Shown piece by piece: positions 1 to 6,302 of a stretch of DNA of 6,374 nt. The stretch comes from Granulosicoccaceae bacterium (lineage in GTDB: Bacteria; Pseudomonadota; Gammaproteobacteria; Granulosicoccales; Granulosicoccaceae). Positions within the stretch are counted from its first letter, which is position 1; each line of letters begins with the position of its first letter. A program made the translations under genes and the position numbers. The notes beneath the pieces are model-generated. The model was given only the letters and a program-made list of their open reading frames with translations, did no database searches and was not told where the DNA came from. The stretch is taken from the NCBI GenBank assembly GCA_023301405.1, contig JALZUX010000272.1, positions 1 to 6,374 on the forward strand, read 5' to 3'.

Positions 1-140
1 CGAGGCTGGGCGACAATTATTTCTCTTCAACGTTACGCTGGATTTTTGCCCTCTACTACTGCTGCTTCACTACTCACACTTAACTTCAACCGGGGTCACT
101 GTGCGGCGTGCCTGTTTGAATTCTTGCCCGGTCTCTGTCC

Positions 141-1235
141 TTAACTGTTGGAATTGGTAGGGCTGGCATCAGTGTTATTGTTATGTTCGATCAGCCCAAG
201 TTTTTCCGCGCGCCGCTGCCATTGATTACGTGCGAGCACTTGCATATCAGCTTCGCCGTCGACTTCGTCAACTATCTCCATGCCAAGCAATGTCTCGATG
301 ACGTCTTCCATGGTGACCAGCCCAGACAAGCCTCCAAACTCATCGACCACCATGGCGATATGAGAGTGTTCGTTGGTGAAGTGAGTGAACAATTCAGGTA
401 TTGGAAATTGCTCTTTGACAGCGCTTAGATCTCTTCTAAGGCTGGATAATGGCATCTCGCCTTGTTGATTGACCAGTGCTGCCAGCAGTTCATCGCGTAG
501 AAAGTAACCAGTAACGTGGTCTTTGGAGTCTGTGAAAAGTGGTATTCGGGAAAATCGAAGAGCAGGGTGCGCTGCATGAAAAGCGCTGAGTGACTGGTCT
601 TGCTGCGCGGCGATTACTACTGTCCGCGGGGTCATGACATCTTTTGCGCGTACGGACTCAAAACGCATAAAGTTGCGCAGCAGGCTGGATTCACGCTCAT
701 CAAAAACACCATCCCTTGCGCCCAGCTCAGCCATTGCGCTGAAATCAGCACGGCTTAAAACACTTTTGTTTTTTCCCTTGAGTAATGCCCGGGTAATGAG
801 CTGACTGACCACAACCAATGGACTGAGAACGAACATAATGAATTTAAGCGTTTTGACGGTAAAGGCGGTTAGTTCCTGCCAGTAAATAGCGCCCAGTGTT
901 TTCGGGATGATTTCCGATAAAATTAAGATGGCAAGCGTCATGACCACCGGTATCACAGCAGACGCAATAAAGGACTCACCCCAAATCACAGTAGCTTGTG
1001 CACCGACACCAATGGCTCCGACAGTATGGGCGATGGTGTTGAGCGTTAAGATGGCCGCTAGCGGTTTGTCGATATTCTGTTGAAAGTCTGCGAGCGTTTT
1101 GCCCAAAGCCGGGTTTTCGGTGGATTGTCGCTGTGCGTAGGCGGGGCTGATGCTGAGTAGTACGGCTTCCAGCACCGAACATAAGAACGATGCGAAAATT
1201 GAAATCAGAAAAAACAGAATAATAAGGGTGTACAT
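141..1235 (-). CDS. CNNM (DUF21) / CBS-pair membrane protein, HlyC/CorC-like
   Basis: Inner-membrane protein of the CNNM/CorB/CorC group, whose members are linked to Mg2+ (and Co2+) transport; 'hemolysin' in older names is historical. The 364 aa show the family order. A CNNM membrane domain covers about residues 1-150, with hydrophobic segments near 2-24, 60-85, 92-115 and 130-150 and the signatures LEAVLLS (22-28), LNTIAHTVGA (65-74) and SEIIPKT (107-113). A two-CBS region covers about 195-320, opening with VMTPRT (200-205) and closing with VDEFGGLSGLVTMEDVIE (297-314). Only about 40 polar residues follow, ending in an Asn/Thr/Ser-rich tail, so the roughly 80-residue CorC_HlyC domain of longer relatives is absent. 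This shorter form is common enough that I do not read it as truncation. The ATG start places the first membrane segment at the N-terminus as expected, but the Shine-Dalgarno is weak. It is transcribed divergently from the molybdoenzyme and looks monocistronic here. The substrate is not determinable from sequence. Confidence 0.93.
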   Translation of the reverse strand: MYTLIILFFLISIFASFLCSVLEAVLLSISPAYAQRQSTENPALGKTLADFQQNIDKPLAAILTLNTIAHTVGAIGVGAQATVIWGESFIASAVIPVVMTLAILILSEIIPKTLGAIYWQELTAFTVKTLKFIMFVLSPLVVVSQLITRALLKGKNKSVLSRADFSAMAELGARDGVFDERESSLLRNFMRFESVRAKDVMTPRTVVIAAQQDQSLSAFHAAHPALRFSRIPLFTDSKDHVTGYFLRDELLAALVNQQGEMPLSSLRRDLSAVKEQFPIPELFTHFTNEHSHIAMVVDEFGGLSGLVTMEDVIETLLGMEIVDEVDGEADMQVLARNQWQRRAEKLGLIEHNNNTDASPTNSNS

Positions 1236-1243
1236 GGCAATCG

Positions 1244-1253
1244 CTGTTAACAG
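1244..1253. promoter_or_regulatory. 10-bp perfect palindrome CTGTTAACAG, possible operator
   Basis: CTGTTAACAG is its own reverse complement and lies between the candidate -10 (1264-1269) and the start codon of the CNNM/CBS gene, about where transcription would begin. A regulator bound there could block initiation. A 10-bp palindrome can occur by chance, and I do not recognise the site as that of a known regulator. Confidence 0.25.
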
Positions 1254-1263
1254 GTAGACCGGA

Positions 1264-1269
1264 ATTATA
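1264..1269 (-). promoter_or_regulatory. Candidate -10 box for the CNNM/CBS gene
   Basis: The minus strand reads TATAAT here, a perfect sigma-70 -10 hexamer, 28 bases upstream of the ATG of the leftward gene. Transcription would start near 1257, giving a short leader of about 20 nt. No good TTGACA-like -35 is visible at 16-18 bp spacing, so the call rests on the -10 and its position. Confidence 0.45.
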
Positions 1270-1427
1270 GACTACTTACTTGGTGCCTATCCAGAAACAG
1301 GGGCGAGGGTTGTTTGAGCACCTCGGGTTTTGCGAACTGCATGTGGGTCGATTGCTTGTTAATAATAGTTGCTAAAAGTCACTAGCAGTTATTGGTAAAT
1401 TGTTGTGGGTTTTGAGGCGACCCCAGC

Positions 1428-1561
1428 AGCGCCTGTTTGCGGGCGGGCGCTAATCATCAGGGAGCCCGATAGCCGGCGATGGCGATGTCCTACGGCAAAG
1501 GCCCGTCTCTGCATCGACCGCACTGCATCGGGCTGTGTTGCTTGTTACACTCTACTAACAC
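1428..1561 (+). promoter_or_regulatory. Inverted-repeat-rich region upstream of the molybdoenzyme; candidate structured leader or operator
   Basis: Several perfect inverted repeats sit in series. AGCGCC (1428-1433) pairs with GGCGCT (1446-1451). AGCCCGAT (1463-1470) pairs with ATCGGGCT (1527-1534) and encloses a smaller GCCG (1472-1475) / CGGC (1493-1496) stem; an alternative GCCCG (1501-1505) / CGGGC (1529-1533) competes with the 8-bp stem. GTGTT (1535-1539) pairs with AACAC (1557-1561) directly after. This nested arrangement, 68 nt before the ATG, is what a cis-acting RNA would look like. Moco riboswitches are known upstream of molybdenum-related genes, but I cannot match this to that consensus from memory. 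A promoter-like sequence at 1543-1551 would place most stems upstream of transcription, which would favour a DNA operator. No convincing gene lies in 1236-1628. Confidence 0.35.
1543..1551 (+). promoter_or_regulatory. Candidate extended -10 promoter of the molybdoenzyme gene
   Basis: TGTTACACT fits an extended -10 element: TG, one base, then TACACT, four of six matches to TATAAT. Transcription would start near 1558, about 70 nt before the ATG at 1629. There is no clear -35, which extended -10 promoters can tolerate. An alternative start further upstream, in the AT-rich stretch around 1359-1366, would put the 1428-1561 stems inside the mRNA. Confidence 0.25.
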
Positions 1562-1614
1562 GATTAGATGACAGGGTAGGGCACAAGCCGTTTTGGCTGA
1601 GCCTGCACAATGGC

Positions 1615-1618
1615 GGAG
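1615..1618 (+). promoter_or_regulatory. Shine-Dalgarno GGAG deciding the molybdoenzyme start
   Basis: GGAG lies 10 nt before the ATG at 1629. The reading frame is open upstream to a TTG at 1593, but that start lacks a Shine-Dalgarno and adds 12 residues with no family counterpart. The ATG at 1629 is therefore preferred. Confidence 0.6.
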
Positions 1619-1628
1619 AAATAACGTA

Positions 1629-3893
1629 ATGAGTGCGGAATCAACAAAAACAACAACAAGCCATTGGGGAGCGTTTAACGTTACCACGCAAGGCGACCGC
1701 ATTGTTGGTGTCAGTCACTTTGAACACGACCCGAACCCGTCAGCCATTCCTAGCTCGTTACCGGCAGCGGTGCATCATCGCACAAGGGTGGCAAAGCCTT
1801 CGATTCGTGAGAGTTGGCTTAAAAACGGACCGTTGCATAAACCGTCACGAGTATTGCGTGGCACGGATAAGTATATCGAGCTGCCATGGGATGAAGCATT
1901 AGAGATCGCAGCCAATGAGATCACCCGTGTCAAGGAAGGCCATGGTAACGACGCTATCTACGGTGGGTCCTATGGCTGGGCCAGTGCCGGGCGCTTCCAT
2001 CATGCATTGGGGCAGGTGCATCGGTTCCTTAATGTTACCGGTGGCTATGTGTCATCAACCGCCAGTTACAGCACTGCTGCTGCACAAGCGATTATCCCGC
2101 ATGTGTTAGGAATGCCTTTCTTGAAGTTGATGTGGGGCGAGATAAACAGTTGGCCGATGATCGCAGAGCACACAGAAACACTGGTGATGTTTGGTGGCGT
2201 AAACCCTAAAAATTCTCAAGTCAGTATGGGTGGGGTAACACATCATGAAACAGCTGGCTGGTTTGAGATATTCAAAAAGCGTGGTATGCGACGGATCAAT
2301 ATAAGCCCACAACGAGGTGATACTCCTGAAGGTGCTGAGTGGTTGACGATAAAGCCCGGTACTGATACCGCAATGATGTTGGCTATTGCGTATGTACTGG
2401 AAACAGAGGGTTTAGCTGACCAGTCGTTTCTTAATCAATACTGCACGGGCTATGATAAATTTAAGCCTTATTTAACCGGTGTTTCAGACGGTGTACCAAA
2501 ATCACCCGACTGGGCCGCCGCCATTTGCGGTGTTGATGCCAAGGTGCTTTATGACCTTGCCTTCAGTATGGCTCAATCCCGCACACTAATTACCGTTGCC
2601 TGGTCGCTTCAGCGCGCCGAGCATGGTGAGCAACCTTATTGGATGGCAGCAACTCTTGCTGCCATGGTTGGACAGATCGGCTTGCCCGGCGGTGGTATTG
2701 GCTACGGCTATGGTGCGATAGGTGGCATTGGTGTGTCAGTAAAGCGAATGTCCGGATTGACCTTTCCGCAACTCGATAACCCGGTCAAAAAATCTATACC
2801 AGTGGCACGAATCGCCGATATGCTATTGCATCCAAATGAACCATTTGATTTCAACGGTCAGTCGCTACATTACCCTGATATTAAACTGGTGTATTGGAGT
2901 GGTGGTAATCCGTTTCATCATCATCAGGATTTGAAACGACTGAACCATGCATGGCAGCAACCGGATACTATTATCGTTAATGAGCCTTGGTGGACAGCCA
3001 CCGCCAAGCGGGCCGATATTGTTTTTCCAGCGACAACCTCCTATGAACGTCACGACATTGGCCGTGCTGAAGGTGACTCTTACCTGTTTGATATGCCGGC
3101 GTTGATACTGCCAGTTGGTGAGGCACGCGACGACTACGATATATTTCGTGGAATCGCCAAGCAAATGGGCCTTGAAGAAGCGTTCACTGAGGGTCGCACC
3201 AGTGAAGACTGGCTGCGGCATTTGTATGACAACTTTCGCGCTAACGCTAAGCAACAGTCGATCGACATTCCCGACTACGACGAACTGGCCAGGCAAAACT
3301 GGGTCGACTTGCCGCTTCGAGGGGCGGGGTTTTCCAAAACCCCGTTTGCTGACTTCAGGTCTAATCCTGACACTGCACCGTTGCAAACGCCATCGGGCAA
3401 AATTGAAATTTATTCAGAAACCATCGCCAGCTTCAACTATGCCGATTGTCCCGGCCACCCCACCTGGCTAGCCCCATCAGAGTGGTTAGGTGCAGAGATC
3501 GCAAAGCAGTATCCGCTGCATTTGGTGTCGCCGCAGCCCGGTGACAAACTGCACAGCCAGATGGAATGCGCTATTGCCGATGTTCCGGGGCAGCGTCCGG
3601 CGCCAGTCTCTCTGAATCCGCTAGATGCGTTAAGCCGTAACATTAAAACCGGCAATGTTGTTCGCGTGTTCAATGACCGGGGATCTTGTCTGGCGCGTGC
3701 TGAAATTAATTCTGACATCATGCCGGGGGTAATATCACTGAGCACCGGGGCCTGGTATGACCCTGATGCAGAAGGCGTTGACCAGCAAGGAAACCCTAAC
3801 GTGCTAACAAAAGATGTAGGTACTTCCCGACTAGGCCAAGGCAGCAGTGCGCACAGCTGTCTGGTGGAAGTTACGCTTCAAAAGCACGAGTAG
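1629..3893 (+). CDS. Molybdopterin-dependent oxidoreductase, BisC/TorA/DMSO reductase family, cytoplasmic
   Basis: Bis-MGD molybdoenzyme, predicted to reduce S- or N-oxides. The 754 aa are full length (E. coli BisC is close to this size) and begin with the family's THWG-like SHWGAF (11-16). There is no twin-arginine signal and no N-terminal 4Fe-4S cysteine motif, so a soluble cytoplasmic enzyme without an FeS cluster is predicted. Ser148 in YSTAAAQ (147-153) is the expected Mo ligand. Tyr115 and Trp117 in GGSYGW match the active-site Tyr/Trp pair of DMSO reductase; the Tyr is also in BisC but missing in TorA, which favours an S-oxide such as biotin or methionine sulfoxide. Other blocks are GQIGLPGGG (348-356), SGGNPFHHHQD (424-434), ADIVFPATTSYER (462-474), LHSQ (641-644), the cofactor-cap region 660-690 and GNPNVLTKDVGTSRLGQGSS (721-740). 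Oddities are SYST instead of the usual DYST and ISP (226-228) instead of IDP. No TorC/TorD-type partner is adjacent, and the exact substrate is unknown. Confidence 0.93.
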   Translation: MSAESTKTTTSHWGAFNVTTQGDRIVGVSHFEHDPNPSAIPSSLPAAVHHRTRVAKPSIRESWLKNGPLHKPSRVLRGTDKYIELPWDEALEIAANEITRVKEGHGNDAIYGGSYGWASAGRFHHALGQVHRFLNVTGGYVSSTASYSTAAAQAIIPHVLGMPFLKLMWGEINSWPMIAEHTETLVMFGGVNPKNSQVSMGGVTHHETAGWFEIFKKRGMRRINISPQRGDTPEGAEWLTIKPGTDTAMMLAIAYVLETEGLADQSFLNQYCTGYDKFKPYLTGVSDGVPKSPDWAAAICGVDAKVLYDLAFSMAQSRTLITVAWSLQRAEHGEQPYWMAATLAAMVGQIGLPGGGIGYGYGAIGGIGVSVKRMSGLTFPQLDNPVKKSIPVARIADMLLHPNEPFDFNGQSLHYPDIKLVYWSGGNPFHHHQDLKRLNHAWQQPDTIIVNEPWWTATAKRADIVFPATTSYERHDIGRAEGDSYLFDMPALILPVGEARDDYDIFRGIAKQMGLEEAFTEGRTSEDWLRHLYDNFRANAKQQSIDIPDYDELARQNWVDLPLRGAGFSKTPFADFRSNPDTAPLQTPSGKIEIYSETIASFNYADCPGHPTWLAPSEWLGAEIAKQYPLHLVSPQPGDKLHSQMECAIADVPGQRPAPVSLNPLDALSRNIKTGNVVRVFNDRGSCLARAEINSDIMPGVISLSTGAWYDPDAEGVDQQGNPNVLTKDVGTSRLGQGSSAHSCLVEVTLQKHE

Positions 3894-4018
3894 CTGACGA
3901 CTTGTGTGCGCTAACCGGTAATGGATACTTTATAGATGACCGTCACACTTTGAGCGAGAAGCAAATTTTTTGCGATAGATAGAGTCGTCAATACGTAGCT
4001 TTGTGATAAAAAAATGTA

Positions 4019-4345
4019 ATGAAAAATGGCGGGCGTGTATTTGATATCAACGTTGAAAATCAGCAATTAACCGGTCTTGATGTCTATGTCGAAGCTGGTG
4101 CTAATGCAGCGCTGGTGAAAACCTTCGTCGTGAATGCGGATAGTTTGAAACATATTGAGTTTGGGCATCAAGTGCAAAACCCGGCGGTGAGAGCAATTGA
4201 GGGAGTACGGCTAGACACAACGCTCCCTTTGATTAATGAGCCTTCTGTGCCAGAAGAGCCACAGGAGCAAGAGCAAAGTGTGCCTGATTTTTCAGTTGCT
4301 GCAAGAGATGTCCCCGGCGCCTACGCGGTGCTTGGTGTATGGTGA
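4019..4345 (+). pseudogene. C-terminal remnant of a malectin-domain protein
   Basis: The open frame gives 108 aa. Residues 1-65 look like the last strands of a malectin (di-glucose-binding) domain: GGRVFDINVE, then a GLDVYVEAGA block, ALVKTFVV, and HIEFGHQVQNPAVRAIEGV. A complete domain is about 150 residues, normally behind a signal peptide in large exported or carbohydrate-active proteins. The first half is missing, and an in-frame TAA lies at 4007-4009, four codons before the ATG. That ATG has only A-rich sequence in front and no Shine-Dalgarno. After the domain comes a Pro/Glu/Gln-rich linker (about 75-90) and then a stop. The 125 bp back to the molybdoenzyme stop do not encode the missing half in any frame. 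I read this as a decayed fragment left by deletion or rearrangement. A small expressed protein is possible but unlikely. Confidence 0.6.
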
Positions 4346-4530
4346 TATTCTGTCTGATGCGAAACAGAGGTTTCGGGCAAGCTGCACTCTACCGCGAGTT
4401 GACAGTGATCCTGTCGGAGGTGGGCAGTGGGCATGTTCTGCAGAGATACTCTAGGGCTGGCTATTTGTGGAGTGAGCCAGTGCGTTGTCACTTAGGTTCA
4501 AACGGGCAAGTAGTATTACCTGTCCGTTAA
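4346..4530. other. Gene-poor stretch after the malectin remnant
   Basis: Short open frames exist on the plus strand (to 4454 and to 4530) but none has a Shine-Dalgarno or a recognisable domain. One frame continues briefly in the style of an extracellular linker (SDPVGGGQWAC). This could be frameshifted remains of the same exoprotein as the malectin piece, but the similarity is too slight to call. Confidence 0.3.
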
Positions 4531-4703
4531 TCGCTAGCGAGGGCAGGAGTCTCCCCGGCTATGCCGGGGAGGCACTCAGAGATTGACTTATAGGGGAGTC
4601 CATCGGGACACTCAGGCTTGTGAACCGTCAAAGCACCACAAGAAGGACTTTCAGTGGCTAAACGAGGGGCCACGAAGCGACCCCGCAGCCGCTTTGAGCG
4701 GCT
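4531..4703. other. GC-rich segment with three hairpins; possible ncRNA or mobile-element end
   Basis: The segment opens with the palindrome TCGCTAGCGA (4531-4540). Hairpin 1 has a perfect 9-bp stem, CTCCCCGGC (4551-4559) with GCCGGGGAG (4563-4571), a TAT loop, and outer GAGT (4547-4550) / ACTC (4574-4577) arms. Hairpin 2 (4596-4613) is weaker but has the same GAGT...ACTC outer arms. Hairpin 3 pairs AGCCGC (4687-4692) with GCGGCT (4698-4703) around TTTGA. A GGGG (4666-4669) / CCCC (4681-4684) pairing lies just before it. No frame is protein-like. None of the hairpins is followed by a T-run, so they are not ordinary intrinsic terminators. Stable hairpins of this kind occur at ends of IS200/IS605-type elements and in REP-like repeats, but no transposase is in the window. 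The rest of the gap, to 4822, shows only a short dyad (TCAGG 4751-4755 / CCTGA 4758-4762). Confidence 0.4.
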
Positions 4704-4822
4704 CACGTTAAATACCCCGGGGATGTGCCAGGGGGATGTTTACTGTATCGTCAGGGGCCTGATCCATTTCGGCTAATAAAGCGTAAATTTTTTCATATCG
4801 GGTAATAGCGAGCGCTAATGTT

Positions 4823-5524
4823 TTGAATGTCATAATCTTTGGTGGGGGCGGCGGTATTGGCGCTGCACTAATAAAAGAGGTCAGGGCACGATTCCCGCAG
4901 GCGACTGTTTTTGCCACCTGGCATTCCACCCAACCCGATGTCAGCGATGTGCACTGGAGTCGCGTCGACGTCACTGATGAAGCACAAATCAGCGCTTTTG
5001 CAGAAGGCATCGGCGACGTAACGTGGATCGTAAACGCGGTGGGTATGTTGCACACGCAGGATCTTCAACCTGAAAAATCAATCAAAGAACTTGATCCAGC
5101 TTTCTTTAGTCATAATTTAAACGTTAATGTACTGCCCACATTATTAATAGCAAAGCATTTTATGAAGCACCTTCGCCATGGTCAGCCGTCTGTGTACGCA
5201 ACGGTATCGGCTCGAGTGGGCAGCATTACGGATAATCGACTGGGCGGTTGGTATAGCTACCGGTGCTCAAAAGCGGCGCTGAATATGGCCATCAAGAATA
5301 TAAGCCTTGAGTACAAGCGTGTGTTGCCCGCGGTTTGTGTTACTGCTTTGCATCCCGGTACAACAGACACCGAGCTATCGGCTCCGTTCCAGGCGCGTGT
5401 GCCGCAAGGAAAATTATTCCCAACTGCCAAAACAGCGGCGTTTCTAGTTGACCGGCTTGAGGCGCTAACGCCAGCGGATACCGGACAGTTTCTAGCCTAT
5501 GACGGATCAGAGATACCGTGGTGA
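4823..5524 (+). CDS. SDR family oxidoreductase, C-factor (CsgA)-like
   Basis: Short-chain dehydrogenase/reductase with a Rossmann fold, predicted soluble and NAD(P)-dependent; substrate unknown. The 233 aa are complete. The cofactor-binding loop is GGGGGIG (7-13), the NNAG-equivalent is NAVG (71-74), and the likely catalytic residues are Asn102, Ser129, Tyr146 and Lys150 (YRCSK, 146-150). The HPGTTDTELS segment (177-186) follows, and the chain ends in GQFLAYDGSEIPW, typical of the group related to Myxococcus C-factor and annotated as C-factor or plain SDR in many gammaproteobacteria. The start is unusual. The frame is open from 4787 but has no ATG, and TTG at 4823 gives MNVIIFGGGGGIG, which matches where relatives begin. 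No clear Shine-Dalgarno precedes it. It follows the hairpin segment and is followed by a 207-bp gap, so it appears to be transcribed alone. A role in C-signalling should not be assumed. Confidence 0.88.
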   Translation: MNVIIFGGGGGIGAALIKEVRARFPQATVFATWHSTQPDVSDVHWSRVDVTDEAQISAFAEGIGDVTWIVNAVGMLHTQDLQPEKSIKELDPAFFSHNLNVNVLPTLLIAKHFMKHLRHGQPSVYATVSARVGSITDNRLGGWYSYRCSKAALNMAIKNISLEYKRVLPAVCVTALHPGTTDTELSAPFQARVPQGKLFPTAKTAAFLVDRLEALTPADTGQFLAYDGSEIPW

Positions 5525-5669
5525 AGTGGCCCGGGTCTAGTTAATAACACTGTGCTATACGGTACGGTGCTGCTGATTGTGTCTGCGTAACCCCGCTATG
5601 GCCGAATAATAAAGGCATATTATCTACAACCGAGTTACTCTACCGATTACCAGCTGCAGGCTGTTTGTT

Positions 5670-5694
5670 ACTGATTCGCTATCAGTGTAGCGAA
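5670..5694 (+). promoter_or_regulatory. Two mutually exclusive hairpins upstream of the histidine phosphatase
   Basis: TTCGCTA (5675-5681) and TAGCGAA (5688-5694) form a perfect 7-bp stem with a 6-nt loop. ACTGAT (5670-5675) and ATCAGT (5681-5686) form a perfect 6-bp stem with a 5-nt loop. They share bases, so only one can form at a time. They end 37 nt before the phosphatase ATG. This could be a leader switch or a protein-binding dyad. No strong promoter is visible nearby; TATTAT at 5618-5623 is a weak -10 candidate. Confidence 0.35.
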
Positions 5695-5720
5695 AACAAT
5701 CGTTGTCATTAAGCATATTA

Positions 5721-5726
5721 AAAGGT
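5721..5726 (+). promoter_or_regulatory. Shine-Dalgarno of the histidine phosphatase gene
   Basis: AAAGGT lies 5 nt before the ATG at 5732. This spacing supports that start, which also gives a clean signal peptide. Confidence 0.6.
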
Positions 5727-5731
5727 GCACT

Positions 5732-6289
5732 ATGAGATCTCTACTCTTGTTGGTCGTGTTGTTCACATCAGGTGTGCACAGCAGTGTTGTATTCGCAGAC
5801 AATGACCGACTATTGAAGTTATTGGCAACCGGCAATCATTTTGCATTGATGCGCCATGCACTAGCGCCCGGCACGGGTGACCCAGCAAACTTCAACGTGA
5901 ATGATTGCAGCACTCAGCGCAATCTGAATGATAAAGGCCGGCAGCAAGCGGTGGCGATCGGTGCCCATTTAAAAGCGGTTGCCGATCTCAAGTTCGATGT
6001 TTATTCCAGTCAATGGTGTCGATGCATGGAGACGGCTACACTATTGGCGGTGGGCGCTGTGACGCCGATGCCTGAAATCAACTCATTTTTTGCGGACAGA
6101 AGCACAGCCGAGAGTCAAACCCGGGCCACCACAGATTGGCTTATTAACGCGAAGCTGCCCGTCTTACTGGTCACCCATCAGGTCAATATCACCGCACTAA
6201 CCGGCGTGTATCCCACGTCAGGAGAAATAGTAGTGATGAAGCGTGAGGCAGACGGCACCTTAGTGGTCGCCGGATCATTGGACTTGTAG
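5732..6289 (+). CDS. Exported histidine phosphatase family protein
   Basis: Member of the histidine phosphatase (phosphoglycerate mutase-like) superfamily, predicted periplasmic or otherwise exported. Residues 1-22 look like a Sec signal peptide: a basic N-terminus, a Leu/Val-rich core and a VFA cleavage site before Asp23. The mature 163 aa carry the family's catalytic set: Arg41-His42 in ALMRHA (His42 would be phosphorylated), Arg97 in SSQWCRCMETA (92-102), and His149 in LLVTHQVN (145-152). NDCSTQRNLNDKGRQQA (57-73) is also typical of the exported subgroup. The protein is about the usual length, with nothing missing. Three cysteines (59, 96, 98) are present, and a disulfide in the periplasm is possible. 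The SDR gene lies 207 bp upstream with separate signals between, so an operon is not indicated. The substrate is not evident; relatives are mostly uncharacterised, and the SixA-type phosphohistidine role belongs to cytoplasmic members. Confidence 0.9.
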   Translation: MRSLLLLVVLFTSGVHSSVVFADNDRLLKLLATGNHFALMRHALAPGTGDPANFNVNDCSTQRNLNDKGRQQAVAIGAHLKAVADLKFDVYSSQWCRCMETATLLAVGAVTPMPEINSFFADRSTAESQTRATTDWLINAKLPVLLVTHQVNITALTGVYPTSGEIVVMKREADGTLVVAGSLDL

Positions 6290-6302
6290 GTCAATTGGGT
6301 TT

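Noticed and set aside
1..140. Minus-strand frame running out of the CNNM gene's end (ending VTPVEVKCE)
   Set aside because: No start codon or ribosome-binding site and too short to judge; probably non-coding.
1593..1628. TTG start extending the molybdoenzyme by 12 residues
   Set aside because: No ribosome-binding site and no counterpart in the family. GGAG at 1615-1618 serves the ATG at 1629.
1405..1629. Plus-strand 74-aa open frame before the molybdoenzyme
   Set aside because: GTG start, no Shine-Dalgarno, Arg/Cys-rich composition of a random GC-rich frame, and it overlaps the inverted repeats.
2865..3386. Minus-strand 173-aa open frame
   Set aside because: Lies wholly within the conserved molybdoenzyme coding sequence and has no recognisable motif; a shadow frame.
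4531..4820. Integron attC site or transposon with terminal inverted repeats
   Set aside because: GTTAAAT at 4708-4713 region resembles one attC core, but its RYYYAAC partner is missing. The ends near 4526-4541 and 4805-4820 match only loosely as inverted repeats, and no integrase or transposase is present.
5548..5569. Terminator hairpin after the SDR gene
   Set aside because: The CACTGTGC / GTACGGTG pairing needs two wobble pairs and has no following T-run.
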